A stretch of DNA of 64,000 nt. Source: Sulfitobacter sp. THAF37. Its GTDB lineage: Bacteria > Pseudomonadota > Alphaproteobacteria > Rhodobacterales > Rhodobacteraceae. Position numbers and translations under genes: made by a program. Of the stretch, positions 51,875-60,151 are shown piece by piece. Numbering within the stretch: the first letter of the stretch is position 1; the number at the start of each line of letters is the position of its first letter. The stretch covers positions 62,001 through 126,000 of the forward strand of contig NZ_CP045373.1 in assembly GCF_009363555.1 (NCBI RefSeq), read 5' to 3'. The notes beneath the pieces were generated by a model, which saw only the letters and a program-made list of their open reading frames with translations, made no database searches and was not told the DNA's origin.

Positions 51875-52203
51875 ATGACTCTCAAACTCGTTCCAATAGA
51901 TCATGGCGAACTCTGCCACGGCTGGGCGTGGTCCATCGATGATGAGGACGCACTCGCCGAACAGGTTGCACGTATAGTTCTCGGCCAATATCGCCACGTC
52001 GCCAAGATCCTGAGCGGTGCGGGGGTGCCGGGACCTGCTGCCAATGCCGAGCAGGCGACTGCAGCGATCAAACAACTGACGTTGGCGGAGGGTGACGATC
52101 CTTGGCACCGTGATGGCTGGCTGTTCCAGGCGATATCGTGGATCGCCGCGCACCAGCAGCCTGCCGCTTCGCTCACCCGGATGCCTCATATTCGCAAGGC
52201 CGA
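51875..52203 (+). pseudogene. unknown gene, 3'-truncated by tni element 2
   Basis: From the ATG at 51875 the frame reads MTLKLVPIDHGELCHGWAWS, then LAEQVARIVLGQYRHVAKIL and GDDPWHRDGWLFQAISWIAA, clearly protein-like. It ends HIRKAD at the transposon border; the 19 residues read after 52203 come from the element's terminal repeat. The gene has lost its 3' part. No function recognised. An earlier in-frame ATG at 51818 is possible. Confidence 0.6.
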
Positions 52204-52230
52204 TGTCGCGTTTCCCTTAAATCTGAGACG
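52204..52230 (+). repeat. left terminal inverted repeat, tni element 2
   Basis: Begins TGTCGCGTTTCCCTTAAATC; inverted partner at 55682-55708. A further unit TTTGCCTTTAATTGCGAGAT follows at about 52251. Confidence 0.8.
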
Positions 52231-52257
52231 AGACGCTTTCGGCATTGAGTTTTGCCT

Positions 52258-53048
52258 TTAATTGCGAGATTCGGCTGTCATGGGGCCTTTGCTTCTCGCG
52301 TGCCTTTGCGCGATGTGATCGACCGCGGCTAGCAATCGATGCTCCTTCTCGAAGGCGCGCAAGAGAGCAACCTTGGCAAAGTCGTCTATGGCGGAGCTGA
52401 CGATGGCTGCCTTAGCCAAGGATGAGATCGCGCGGCGGCGATTGCGGCAAGGCACAACAGCCTCACTTCCGGTCTGTGGCTCTGAAGAGCGAACAAGGGC
52501 TCCCCGTGGAAGGTTTTGAGTGACATGGCAAAGGTGACTGCGCGCATTGCGCGCCGAAGTTGCCTGGGGCCTTGCGATCGCGCGGCGCATTCAAGCATCC
52601 CTGCCCCGCGGCGCGCTCGGTATATCAGTTTGTCGGATATTGGTTCGTCACCGGCTTTGCCGAGGGTCTGCACAAGTCTCGTCCCGCAAACCCGACAGTC
52701 GAATGCCCAGGCCCGCCTCCAATGCCTGAGCGAAAGGCCCTCTCGGGAGCATTGCAGACAATGCTGGAATGGCATCTGGGCCGTCAGCGATGCTTCTCGT
52801 GGCGTCATTGCCGGAAAGGTCAAAGATCGCACGACATCTGGGGCGACCCGTGCGGCATTGGCAATCTTCTCTGCCGCAGCCGCGTCGATGCTGAAGTCCA
52901 AGGCGGTGCCATGCGTGGTATCGATTTCGATATGAGCCAGCAGTTCCGCGTCATTACAGTAGTTGGCCGCAGCCAACCGAGACAACCAACCTGACAACAA
53001 CTCGTCTGGAAGCGGTGCGACAGTCTTTGGCAGCGGTCGCAGCGTCAC
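52258..53048 (-). pseudogene. tniQ: tniQ of element 2, frameshifted near the C-terminus
   Basis: From a GTG at 53048 (GTGA overlap with tniB) the frame gives LPDELLSGWLSRLAAANYCN and the zinc-finger Cys pairs HCLQCSRE and DCRVCGTR, then ends early at 52386 with non-family sequence. From about 52425 a second frame continues AISSLAKAAIVSSAIDDFAK and ALLRAFEKEHRLLAAVDHIA to 52258, which lines up with the C-terminal part of the element 1 TniQ. A one-base indel in the GCC/GCG-rich stretch near 52425 explains it. Confidence 0.7.
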
Positions 53049-53926
53049 ACGCCGGTCTTCTCGAGCCGCCGATGGGCGTTCGCATGGCGCGACCAAACCG
53101 GCGTCCATTTTGCGATTGCGTCATCGGTGATGCATTCCTCACCGGTGACAATGGCCTCGATGGAAAGATCCTTGACTAGGGCGAAAATGCGCGAGGTCAC
53201 CCCACCGGTCAGTGCAAGTATCTGCTTGAGCGACTTGACCTTCAGATTGGATTTTTTGTTGAGGGGCATTGCCGCGATGAGTGTCTGGATCATATCCGAG
53301 AACTCGGCATCATCGCGCCAGTTTGGCAGGTGATGTTCGTCCAGCCGCCTGGCAAGTTGGATATCACCACGGATGGCATCGACAGCCTCGCTGACCCCGA
53401 GGCAGACCAGCGACACTTCGAGTTCATTGCTGAGATACCGCAGAACATTGAGAAAGCGTCGCTGTTCGCGGTGGGTCCCGGCCAAAAGGTTGTGAACCTC
53501 GTCGATCATGATCATCCGCAGGCCAAGGTCACGCAGTAGCGCGATGACACGGACTTCGAGGGAAGCCACATTTTGAGCGCGGGCGCTCAGTGCCGTCGCC
53601 GGGGCGCCAACGGCGGCCAGGATATGCAGGTAAAACCGCCGTTCATCAGGTGCGGGCGGCGCTTGCAACAGCAGAAGCGGTGTGCGGGTGATGCCTGATG
53701 CCGGATCGTATTCTGGTGCGTACTTGCGCGACAGGTTTCGGGCAATCATCGTCTTTCCAATCCCGGAGGCGCCATGCACAAGAAGCCCAGGCATACGGGT
53801 TTGTCGTGGCGCTTCGATCATGCCCTGCAAGCGGTCCAACACCTGTTCCGCCCGTGGAAAGCCGATCCAGATATCCGATTGAATGAGGGCGATCCGGCCG
53901 TCTTCTTCAGTTGTCCCTGCCCTCAA
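53045..53926 (-). CDS. tniB: TniB AAA+ ATPase (element 2)
   Basis: A 293-residue protein with Walker A HGASGIGKTMIARN and Walker B RMIMIDEVHNLLAGTHREQR. It starts at a TTG one base after the tniA stop; the open frame back to 54043 runs through tniA and is not credible. It resembles the element 1 TniB throughout, with insertions around ATALSARAQNVASLE. Confidence 0.86.
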   Translation of the reverse strand: MRAGTTEEDGRIALIQSDIWIGFPRAEQVLDRLQGMIEAPRQTRMPGLLVHGASGIGKTMIARNLSRKYAPEYDPASGITRTPLLLLQAPPAPDERRFYLHILAAVGAPATALSARAQNVASLEVRVIALLRDLGLRMIMIDEVHNLLAGTHREQRRFLNVLRYLSNELEVSLVCLGVSEAVDAIRGDIQLARRLDEHHLPNWRDDAEFSDMIQTLIAAMPLNKKSNLKVKSLKQILALTGGVTSRIFALVKDLSIEAIVTGEECITDDAIAKWTPVWSRHANAHRRLEKTGV

Positions 53927-53927
53927 T

Positions 53928-55562
53928 TCACCATCTCTCCACCTTGAACAATGGGCGCGATGTATCACCCGTATCGATCGCGCGCAGCCCTTCGGTTGAC
54001 GAGACGGCCGAGTTGGCGCTCTCCAATGTCCCTTTTCTTTCACGGGATCGGCGTTCGGCCTTCGTCAGGCCCCGGCTTTCAGTCTCGATCTGGCGTTGCT
54101 GGCGGATCAGCTCAGCCAGAACCAGCTCATTGGACCCGGACTTGCCAAGGGCCCGAGCCCTCCTCATGGCTTCGCGATATTCCCAGAGTGGCACGGGCGG
54201 AATTTCCAGATTTCTGTACCGCGCCTCAACAAATCGGCCATCGTCCAGTTCGACCCAGATCATTGAGATATCACGAGGATCGTAGCGAACGACCACCTTT
54301 CCATCCCCGCGCCCGATGTGGCCTGCAAGGGCATCGGACCAGTACCGTATCTGGAACAGATGGATGCCGTCACGCCTGATCTTGCGCAGTTCGCTCGGCA
54401 GGAAACTCACCTGAAAGGCTTCGATATCAAATGGGATATCGCCCGTCATTTGTTCTGAGAGCGCCTCCCATTTGGCAACGGGCGTGCAGCCAAGACTTGA
54501 ATGAATGCTGTTGTTGTAACGGCAGATTTCCAAAGCAAACCAACGATCGAATTCGCTCAACGTCATCGTGGCCATGCCTTCGGCATCATAGTCGCCCTTG
54601 GTCGTGACCGAGGATTGCGTTGTGCCCGGCAGGAGGTGAACCGCCCCCATCATCGTCCCGATCAAACGTTCGATGTGACCTCCGAAGTGAGGACTTCCCG
54701 GCGGTCGATAGACCAGATCGATCCCCCATTCCGCACAGGCCGACCGAAAGGCCCGCGACCGGAAATCGCGGCCATTGTCGACATGGACACTCTGCGGTTT
54801 GCCTTGTGCGGGCCAAGGAATATTGCACGCCAATTCCGTCAGAAGTTGCGCCTTGGGGGCAACCGCCTGTGTCAGGCAAAGCGCCACAGACAGACGCGAA
54901 GGAGCCTCAAGAGAAGTGTAGTATCCGGTTACCATCCGCGTTGCGATGTCGATCGACAGCGTGACCCAAGGCCGGCCAATTGCTTGGCGCTCAAAACTGT
55001 CGACAAGAATAATGTCTGCGGGCGTATGGTCGATTTGCACGATTTCCAGAGGATGATTTGCCTTGTTTTCACCCGTGACCGGCGCAAACTTCTGGCGGGC
55101 CGCCTTTGCGCCCTCTCGTGCCTTCGCAACTTTGCGGGCATTCATTGCATCCAGACGACGCTGAACCGTCCGCCGCGTCGGTGGCTGCAGGCCCTGTTGC
55201 CAGCACGCGCTGCGGATTTCTGTCACGACGCGCGACAGGCTCGAACGCTCCCGGCGCAAAAAATAACGGCGAAGGTGCTCTTCGATCACCGCTTCGACTT
55301 TGCTGGATATCAAGATCGTCCCGGTCGGGCGGCCCCGTTTCCGCGGCGTCAGAGCGCTGGTGCGCCCACCCTCTTCCGCCAACCGCTTTACCCAACGCCA
55401 GACCGTCGCCCTGCTGACACCAAGCTCCCAAACGGCGTCATTGATGCCACTTTCCAGACTGCCAGTCCCTTTGAGAAAGGCCTGAACAAGGGGACGCAGC
55501 ACCGCGGCCCTGCGCGCTTCTTCAGCACCAACGGCAACGTAGTCTTCGCCATCATCATCCAT
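53928..55562 (-). CDS. tniA: TniA DDE transposase (element 2)
   Basis: A 544-residue Mu-type transposase with a full catalytic set: EIVQIDHTPADIILVD, SVHVDNGRDFRSRAF and FGGHIERLIGTMMG. The N-terminal HTH includes GVSRATVWRWVKRLAEEGGR. The ATG at 55562 is chosen; a TTG at 55577 is also in frame. It is diverged from the element 1 TniA, so the two elements are distinct lineages and not recent duplicates. Confidence 0.9.
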   Translation of the reverse strand: MDDDGEDYVAVGAEEARRAAVLRPLVQAFLKGTGSLESGINDAVWELGVSRATVWRWVKRLAEEGGRTSALTPRKRGRPTGTILISSKVEAVIEEHLRRYFLRRERSSLSRVVTEIRSACWQQGLQPPTRRTVQRRLDAMNARKVAKAREGAKAARQKFAPVTGENKANHPLEIVQIDHTPADIILVDSFERQAIGRPWVTLSIDIATRMVTGYYTSLEAPSRLSVALCLTQAVAPKAQLLTELACNIPWPAQGKPQSVHVDNGRDFRSRAFRSACAEWGIDLVYRPPGSPHFGGHIERLIGTMMGAVHLLPGTTQSSVTTKGDYDAEGMATMTLSEFDRWFALEICRYNNSIHSSLGCTPVAKWEALSEQMTGDIPFDIEAFQVSFLPSELRKIRRDGIHLFQIRYWSDALAGHIGRGDGKVVVRYDPRDISMIWVELDDGRFVEARYRNLEIPPVPLWEYREAMRRARALGKSGSNELVLAELIRQQRQIETESRGLTKAERRSRERKGTLESANSAVSSTEGLRAIDTGDTSRPLFKVERW

Positions 55563-55600
55563 CGATATTTGCCGCAAATGTCTGTGAACCCTGTCTCAGG

Positions 55601-55653
55601 TTTAAGAGCAAAAATATCGGAATTAAAGGCAAAATCTCATATTTAAGGGCAAA
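55601..55653 (+). repeat. transposase-site array at right end of tni element 2
   Basis: Units TTTAAGAGCAAA, AATTAAAGGCAAA and ATTTAAGGGCAAA recur every 20 bases (55601, 55621, 55641). Their GGGCAAA core differs from the GGGTACA core of element 1, matching the difference between the two transposases. Confidence 0.75.
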
Positions 55654-55681
55654 GCACAGCTGTTGATTTCGTTGGATTTCT

Positions 55682-55708
55682 CATCTCACAATTAAGGGCT
55701 ACGCGACA
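55682..55708 (-). repeat. right terminal inverted repeat, tni element 2
   Basis: On the minus strand it begins TGTCGCGTAGCCCTTAATTG, partner of 52204-52230. Confidence 0.8.
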
Positions 55709-56380
55709 GTGGCCGAAGCGCAGGCGGCGGTCGCGGCTTCCGTCACCCTGCCCCCCGGCTATTCTTTGGGCTGGAGCGGGCAGTTCGAGTACCTTGAACG
55801 TGCGAAACAGCGGCTGGCCACAGTTGTGCCGTTAACGCTGGCGCTGATCTTTCTGCTGCTTTACCTGAACTTCCGCCGTCTGACGGAAACGCTGATCGTG
55901 ATGCTGTCGCTGCCCTTCGCGCTGGTGGGCGGCATTTGGCTCATGTGGTTCATGGGCTTCAACATGTCGGTTGCGGTGGCCGTCGGGTTTATCGCGTTGG
56001 CCGGGGTAGCGGCGGAAACCGGTGTGATCATGCTCATCTATCTCGATCAGGCGTTGAATGAAGCGCGTGACCGCGCAGACGGCCGGGATCTGACCCGCGA
56101 CGAGCTCTACGCTGCGATCATGGTGGGCGCAGTAGACCGCGTTCGTCCCAAGATGATGACAGTTGTCGCAATCATGGCCGGCCTGATGCCGATCCTTTGG
56201 GCGCACGGCACCGGATCCGAGATCATGCAGCGCATCGCCGTTCCAATGATCGGCGGGATGGTGTCGTCAACTTTGCTGACCCTGATCGTCATTCCGGCGG
56301 TTTATGCCATCATCAAAGGCTGGAGCCTCAAGAAGGCCGGTACAGCGCCTGATTTAGCCCTCGGGCAGGCCGCAGAATAA
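55709..56380 (+). pseudogene. CusA/CzcA-type RND metal efflux pump, C-terminal fragment
   Basis: The coding sequence starts exactly at the transposon border with [20 protein letters not shown] and [16 protein letters not shown], a stretch deep inside heavy-metal RND pumps. It continues with three to four membrane helices and the motif [18 protein letters not shown], to a normal end. Only about 220 of the usual 1,000-plus residues remain. The GTG at 55709 is really an internal Val codon. The missing N-terminal part is not in the window, so the pump is non-functional here. Confidence 0.85.
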
Positions 56381-56429
56381 GGGCAACAGCATTAAGGAGG
56401 CATTGGGAATCGAGATGAATGCTTGAAAC

Positions 56430-57671
56430 CTATGGCGTCAGAGCGACTTCAACGACGCGAATGGTGGTACTGCCGTCCGCGCCGCTGATTGGTTGCGTCC
56501 AGGCCACAAACGCCCCGGTTCCGCCAAGCGCCATCCTCGGAAAACCGACCGATCCGCCGCCTCGATTGATGTGGAGCGCCTGAGGCGCGACACATCCGGC
56601 ATCTGACGTTACGTGGCACATGACGATCGCTTCACCGCCTCCCACATATTCGATCCAGAGCGCCAATGCGCTGCCATCTGCAAATTGCAGGACGTCCACC
56701 CGACCCGCGGCTGCGCCGAGGTCAATGCGGAGCGGTTCGTCGAACTGCGCACCGCCATCGTCCGAGAAGGCAATATGAACCTTCGGCTCGTTCTCGGCTG
56801 CAGTGAACCAGACAACGGAAACCTTGTCGTCCATCGTATCAATGGCCGGGCCATTGACGGGACATCCGGCGATCTCCCATCCGTCGTTATGAATCGTGGC
56901 GGGCTGCGTCCATTCCCCGTTGGTTTGGCGCACAACCGATATGTCGCGGATTTCGTCGGCGGTTCTGTCACGATAGACCGCCACGATTTCGCCTGATGCA
57001 GTCCGCGCTGCAGAAGTCTGGCAACAGGTACAGGTGCGCACATCCAACAGGCTTTCTGGCTGCATCGTTCCGTCAAAGTTGATCTGCCGCGCGCGCAACT
57101 GCATCGCATTTTCGAAGCTGTCGCCTTCTGTCTGACTGTCATACTCCCGGCCATCCAGCCACAGCGCCGTCAATCCACCAAATTGGTCGGGTACCAACGA
57201 AACAAAACCATGCTCACGTTGAGACCTGTCATCGTGAGGGACAACCGGGTCCGTCCAGCTTCTGCCTTCATCTTTGGAAAAAGCGATTTTGACGTCGTAT
57301 TGGTAATCGCCCGGTCCATTCAACTCTAGCCATTGTGCCGCCAAACCGCCACCAGCAAGCGCCACTACCGAAGGGAAGTCGGCCCAGTTGATGTAAGTCT
57401 TTGACGATACATTAATTGTGCGGACGTCCGACCACTCACTGCCGTTGAGGATGGCCATGCGAACTTCCGCTTCGGTTCCGCTTTCTTCGGTCCAGCTCAG
57501 TAAAACCCTGCCATCCGACAAGGGTGCGAGTGATGGTTCGCGCGCATTGATGCCAACAGGTGATCCGCGGTCGGTCAATCTGAATAAACCGGTTTCCTCC
57601 GCGTATGATGCGGTGGACGAAGCGAACAATGCACCAAGGATCAGAGTCGACGCAGCAGAACATTTAATCAT
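56430..57671 (-). CDS. exported BNR/sialidase-like beta-propeller protein
   Basis: The 413-residue protein has a signal peptide (SAASTLILGALFASSTASYA before EE). The mature part carries several Asp-box repeats of the type SKDEGRSWTDP and FSDDGGAQFDEP, the marks of sialidase-like six-bladed propellers. A CTCCQTS cluster near residue 220 may be redox-active or bind metal. Position in a copper gene cluster suggests a role in copper handling and not glycan cleavage; the Arg triad of true sialidases was not seen. Function unproven. Confidence 0.7.
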   Translation of the reverse strand: MIKCSAASTLILGALFASSTASYAEETGLFRLTDRGSPVGINAREPSLAPLSDGRVLLSWTEESGTEAEVRMAILNGSEWSDVRTINVSSKTYINWADFPSVVALAGGGLAAQWLELNGPGDYQYDVKIAFSKDEGRSWTDPVVPHDDRSQREHGFVSLVPDQFGGLTALWLDGREYDSQTEGDSFENAMQLRARQINFDGTMQPESLLDVRTCTCCQTSAARTASGEIVAVYRDRTADEIRDISVVRQTNGEWTQPATIHNDGWEIAGCPVNGPAIDTMDDKVSVVWFTAAENEPKVHIAFSDDGGAQFDEPLRIDLGAAAGRVDVLQFADGSALALWIEYVGGGEAIVMCHVTSDAGCVAPQALHINRGGGSVGFPRMALGGTGAFVAWTQPISGADGSTTIRVVEVALTP

Positions 57672-57766
57672 GAACAGAATTTTCCCACCGGTTGTTGCTT
57701 TTCTGTGGCAAACCGAATGCTAATTGACCGTGAGGCAACTCCCATTCTTTCGTCCGACGAATGTGC

Positions 57767-58207
57767 TTAGTTGATTCCGTTGGCCCGCTGCAAAGCTCGA
57801 ATGTATGCTACGATAGCAAGGATATCTGATCGCGTCACGCCTTCAACAGCTGGCATGTTGCCAAATTTCCAGTGGTGCGCCCGAACTCCATTCTGCGCTG
57901 CGAGGACAAACGCCATGTCGCCGTGGTGGCTGGGTTCATAGATCTTGTGAACAAGCGGAGGAGCGACGCCATCTTGGCCCTGCGCGTTTCGGCCATGGCA
58001 AGCGGAACAGACCGCATCATAAGCGCTTGCGCCGATTTGCTCCTGCTCTGTGAAACTGTTTGGTAGCTTGACAGTAGCGAGAGCACCCGCGGGAAGCGCG
58101 ATGCTGTCCTGCCTCTGGGCGCCCGTCCGAGTGTGGCTCGGTTGCACAATGAACCATACTGCTGCAGCGACGGCGACCAGAGCAAAAAATATCGCTGCCC
58201 ATTTCAT
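57767..58207 (-). CDS. class I cytochrome c
   Basis: A membrane-anchored or exported c-type cytochrome: hydrophobic N-terminus MKWAAIFFALVAVAAAVWFI, heme motif CSACH (preceded by YDAV), the axial Met in FGNMPAVEGVTRSDI and a C-terminal helix IVAYIRALQRAN. It would carry electrons in the periplasm, for example to or from the multicopper oxidase. The ATG at 58207 follows AAAGAG; an ATG at 58225 would add six residues. It overlaps only the tail of the upstream ABC gene. Confidence 0.82.
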   Translation of the reverse strand: MKWAAIFFALVAVAAAVWFIVQPSHTRTGAQRQDSIALPAGALATVKLPNSFTEQEQIGASAYDAVCSACHGRNAQGQDGVAPPLVHKIYEPSHHGDMAFVLAAQNGVRAHHWKFGNMPAVEGVTRSDILAIVAYIRALQRANGIN

Positions 58208-58221
58208 ACTATCAAACTCTT

Positions 58222-59526
58222 TCATGATGTTGCGATGGCCCCCTGCCTTTTTAAAGACGAAGCCGGGCATCTCAGTGGGGCTTGCTCGAATTGACTGACC
58301 TCCTGCGGCATGGTGTTGTCTGCTTGAACAATTGCGGATTGCTGGATCGATTTGTTGAAAAAGGTCGTGATTTCGTGGTACCGGATCCGCGTGTCTTCCA
58401 GCGTCTGATAGTAATTGAAGAGTTCTTTAAGCGGTGCCGAGAAGTCTTTGTGTGCGGCTAGGACGGCCACCAGGGCACCGAGTGTAATACGCCCTTCGAT
58501 GACGAAATATCCTCCCAATGAGTAGAACAGGAATGGGGTCAGCGCGGTTAGAAAATTGTTGAGGGCCTTGATGAAGAACTTCAGGTGGAAAATTTTCCTG
58601 CGGACGTGCTCAAGCTCTCTAAAACTCGCTCCGGCCGGTAGCAGTCCGGTCGAATTGACCTGCCGTTCATGCAACTGTTCGCTGAGCTGTCTGCCGAGCT
58701 GTCGGACTTCCTTGATCCTTGTACGTGAAAGGGCGTTTACACGCCGCTGTAGCTTGGGCAGCAGCACGAGCTGAACTGGCAGCACGGTCAGTGCGGCGGC
58801 ACCCAACACAGGGTCCTGAACGAACATGAAAAACAGAATCGTCAACAGTGTACCGCCTTGTAGGATTGGCAGCGTGAGGACATCTGCCGCGAAGCCACCT
58901 ATGGGCTCAACCTCCTGTGCGAGAATAGGGACGATTTCGCTCTGGTTTCGGGAGTCGGGATCGCTGCGCCATTGCCGATAGACCAGCAAGCGGAAGCGCC
59001 GCAGAAAACGCTCAGCTACATACCCCTTGAACACGTTGAGGCCGTATTTATTTAGCCCATTCAAGATGATCGCCAGAAGGTAGAGACCAGAGAGAAGCAT
59101 TAGGAAAACGACCTGATCGACGTCTCGTCCCAAAATGGCAACGGGGAAACGATCAGAATCCAAAGCGTTGTTTACGATCTGCTTTGGCAGTTCGAGGGTC
59201 AGATATAGAATAGGCATCGCGATGAGGCTGACCACAATCATCAATGCCTGCTGCCTTCTGGAGTAGCGCAGGACCGTGCTGAAAAGACTGCCTTCAAGCC
59301 CCCGAATGGGTTCGGGGTGGAACGTAGGGGCCTGACGGCGCTTCCAAAGCTTGAGAATGCCGCCTATAGCAAGATATGAGCCGACAGTGATCAGCAGCGC
59401 GGGTGCCAAGACCAGTATCAGATGAATGAACGGGTGAACCCAGTCTGGCGTCGCATCGCTGTAGTCGTACCCAAACGCGGCAGATACGTTGTGTACAAGC
59501 ACGTGATACCTGTCCAGGAGTGACAT
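58222..59526 (-). CDS. ABC transporter transmembrane-domain protein without ATPase domain
   Basis: The 434-residue protein has about six helices and the ABC exporter TMD body (YLTLELPKQIVNNALDSDRF, FAADVLTLPILQGGTLLTIL, LNNFLTALTPFLFYSLGGYF, ITLGALVAVLAAHKDFSAPL). It ends near residue 430, just after the TMD, in sequence that no longer looks like the linker; the nucleotide-binding domain is absent, and the next gene starts at once. Either a genuine TMD-only protein needing a separate ATPase, or a truncated exporter. The ATG at 59526 is used, not 59619. Confidence 0.65.
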   Translation of the reverse strand: MSLLDRYHVLVHNVSAAFGYDYSDATPDWVHPFIHLILVLAPALLITVGSYLAIGGILKLWKRRQAPTFHPEPIRGLEGSLFSTVLRYSRRQQALMIVVSLIAMPILYLTLELPKQIVNNALDSDRFPVAILGRDVDQVVFLMLLSGLYLLAIILNGLNKYGLNVFKGYVAERFLRRFRLLVYRQWRSDPDSRNQSEIVPILAQEVEPIGGFAADVLTLPILQGGTLLTILFFMFVQDPVLGAAALTVLPVQLVLLPKLQRRVNALSRTRIKEVRQLGRQLSEQLHERQVNSTGLLPAGASFRELEHVRRKIFHLKFFIKALNNFLTALTPFLFYSLGGYFVIEGRITLGALVAVLAAHKDFSAPLKELFNYYQTLEDTRIRYHEITTFFNKSIQQSAIVQADNTMPQEVSQFEQAPLRCPASSLKRQGAIATS

Positions 59527-59534
59527 CAAAAACT

Positions 59535-60065
59535 CTAACCCTTGGATTTCGGCGCAAGGTGATCGTGCACGATGATGACGCCCCACATGCCCGCTTCCCG
59601 GTGGCCGGGTATCAAGCATACGAACTCCAGGTTCGTCATATCGGAGAACTCCCAGATCAGCTCGGCATTTTGTCCACTTGGGATCAAAACCGAGTTGGCG
59701 CGATCATGTTGCATATCGGGGTGTTCGCGCATCCACTGCTGATGTTTCGCAATTTCGTCAAAGGAGCCGAGAAAGAACTCATGATCCAGAGCGCCTGTAT
59801 TTCCGATCAAGAACCGAACGACCGATCCCTTTTCAATCTGGATCGCGTCCGGCTCGAAAAGCATGTAGCCGCTTTCTGTCTCCCTGATGGATATTTCGAT
59901 CGTCCGGTCGAATGAGGAACCGACACCGGGCTTCCCGATCGCATCATGGCCAGGCACTTCGAAGGCCCGCGCATGAGGTTGCTGGCCTTTGCCACTGGAA
60001 GCGTTCACTGAGAAAGCCGGAAAGACGAGCACAAGGGCGGTGGTGCAGATTATCAGGAAATTCAT
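59535..60065 (-). CDS. exported cupredoxin-domain protein
   Basis: A 176-residue protein with a signal peptide (IICTTALVLVFPAFSVNA). The cupredoxin part shows the copper ligands: His in GALDHEFFLGSFDEI, then Cys and His in VCLIPGHREAGMWG, with Met in the same loop. The central Met/His-rich HPDMQHDRAN may bind additional copper. Similar in outline to the next gene's N-terminal half, suggesting duplication. A type-1 copper electron carrier or copper scavenger. Confidence 0.82.
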   Translation of the reverse strand: MNFLIICTTALVLVFPAFSVNASSGKGQQPHARAFEVPGHDAIGKPGVGSSFDRTIEISIRETESGYMLFEPDAIQIEKGSVVRFLIGNTGALDHEFFLGSFDEIAKHQQWMREHPDMQHDRANSVLIPSGQNAELIWEFSDMTNLEFVCLIPGHREAGMWGVIIVHDHLAPKSKG

Positions 60066-60151
60066 ACTGCTCGGCTACCTCCTTAACGCTTGATTTTATT
60101 GCCTCAAAGCGTTGGGGCCGGGCGTGTTCGCCTCGGCCCCATTGTCTATCT

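Larger units (their letters stand above)
52204..55708. mobile_element. Tn5053/Tn7-like tni transposon 2
   Basis: The 3505-bp element has tniA, tniB and a frameshifted tniQ on the minus strand. Its terminal repeats (52204-52230 and 55682-55708) match at about 22 of 27 positions and start TGTCGCGT, different from element 1. Flanks are unrelated genes on each side (a truncated unknown gene and an RND pump fragment), with no exact 5-bp duplication adjoining the ends. No resolvase or cargo. Confidence 0.85.

Noticed and set aside
54501..55646. 381-codon plus-strand frame
   Set aside because: Antisense to tniA of element 2; composition is Arg/Pro-rich and not protein-like.
52198..55716. GGCCGA direct repeat near both ends of element 2 as a target duplication
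   Set aside because: The left copy abuts the end but the right copy is two bases away, and the flanking genes are unrelated, so it is more likely chance.
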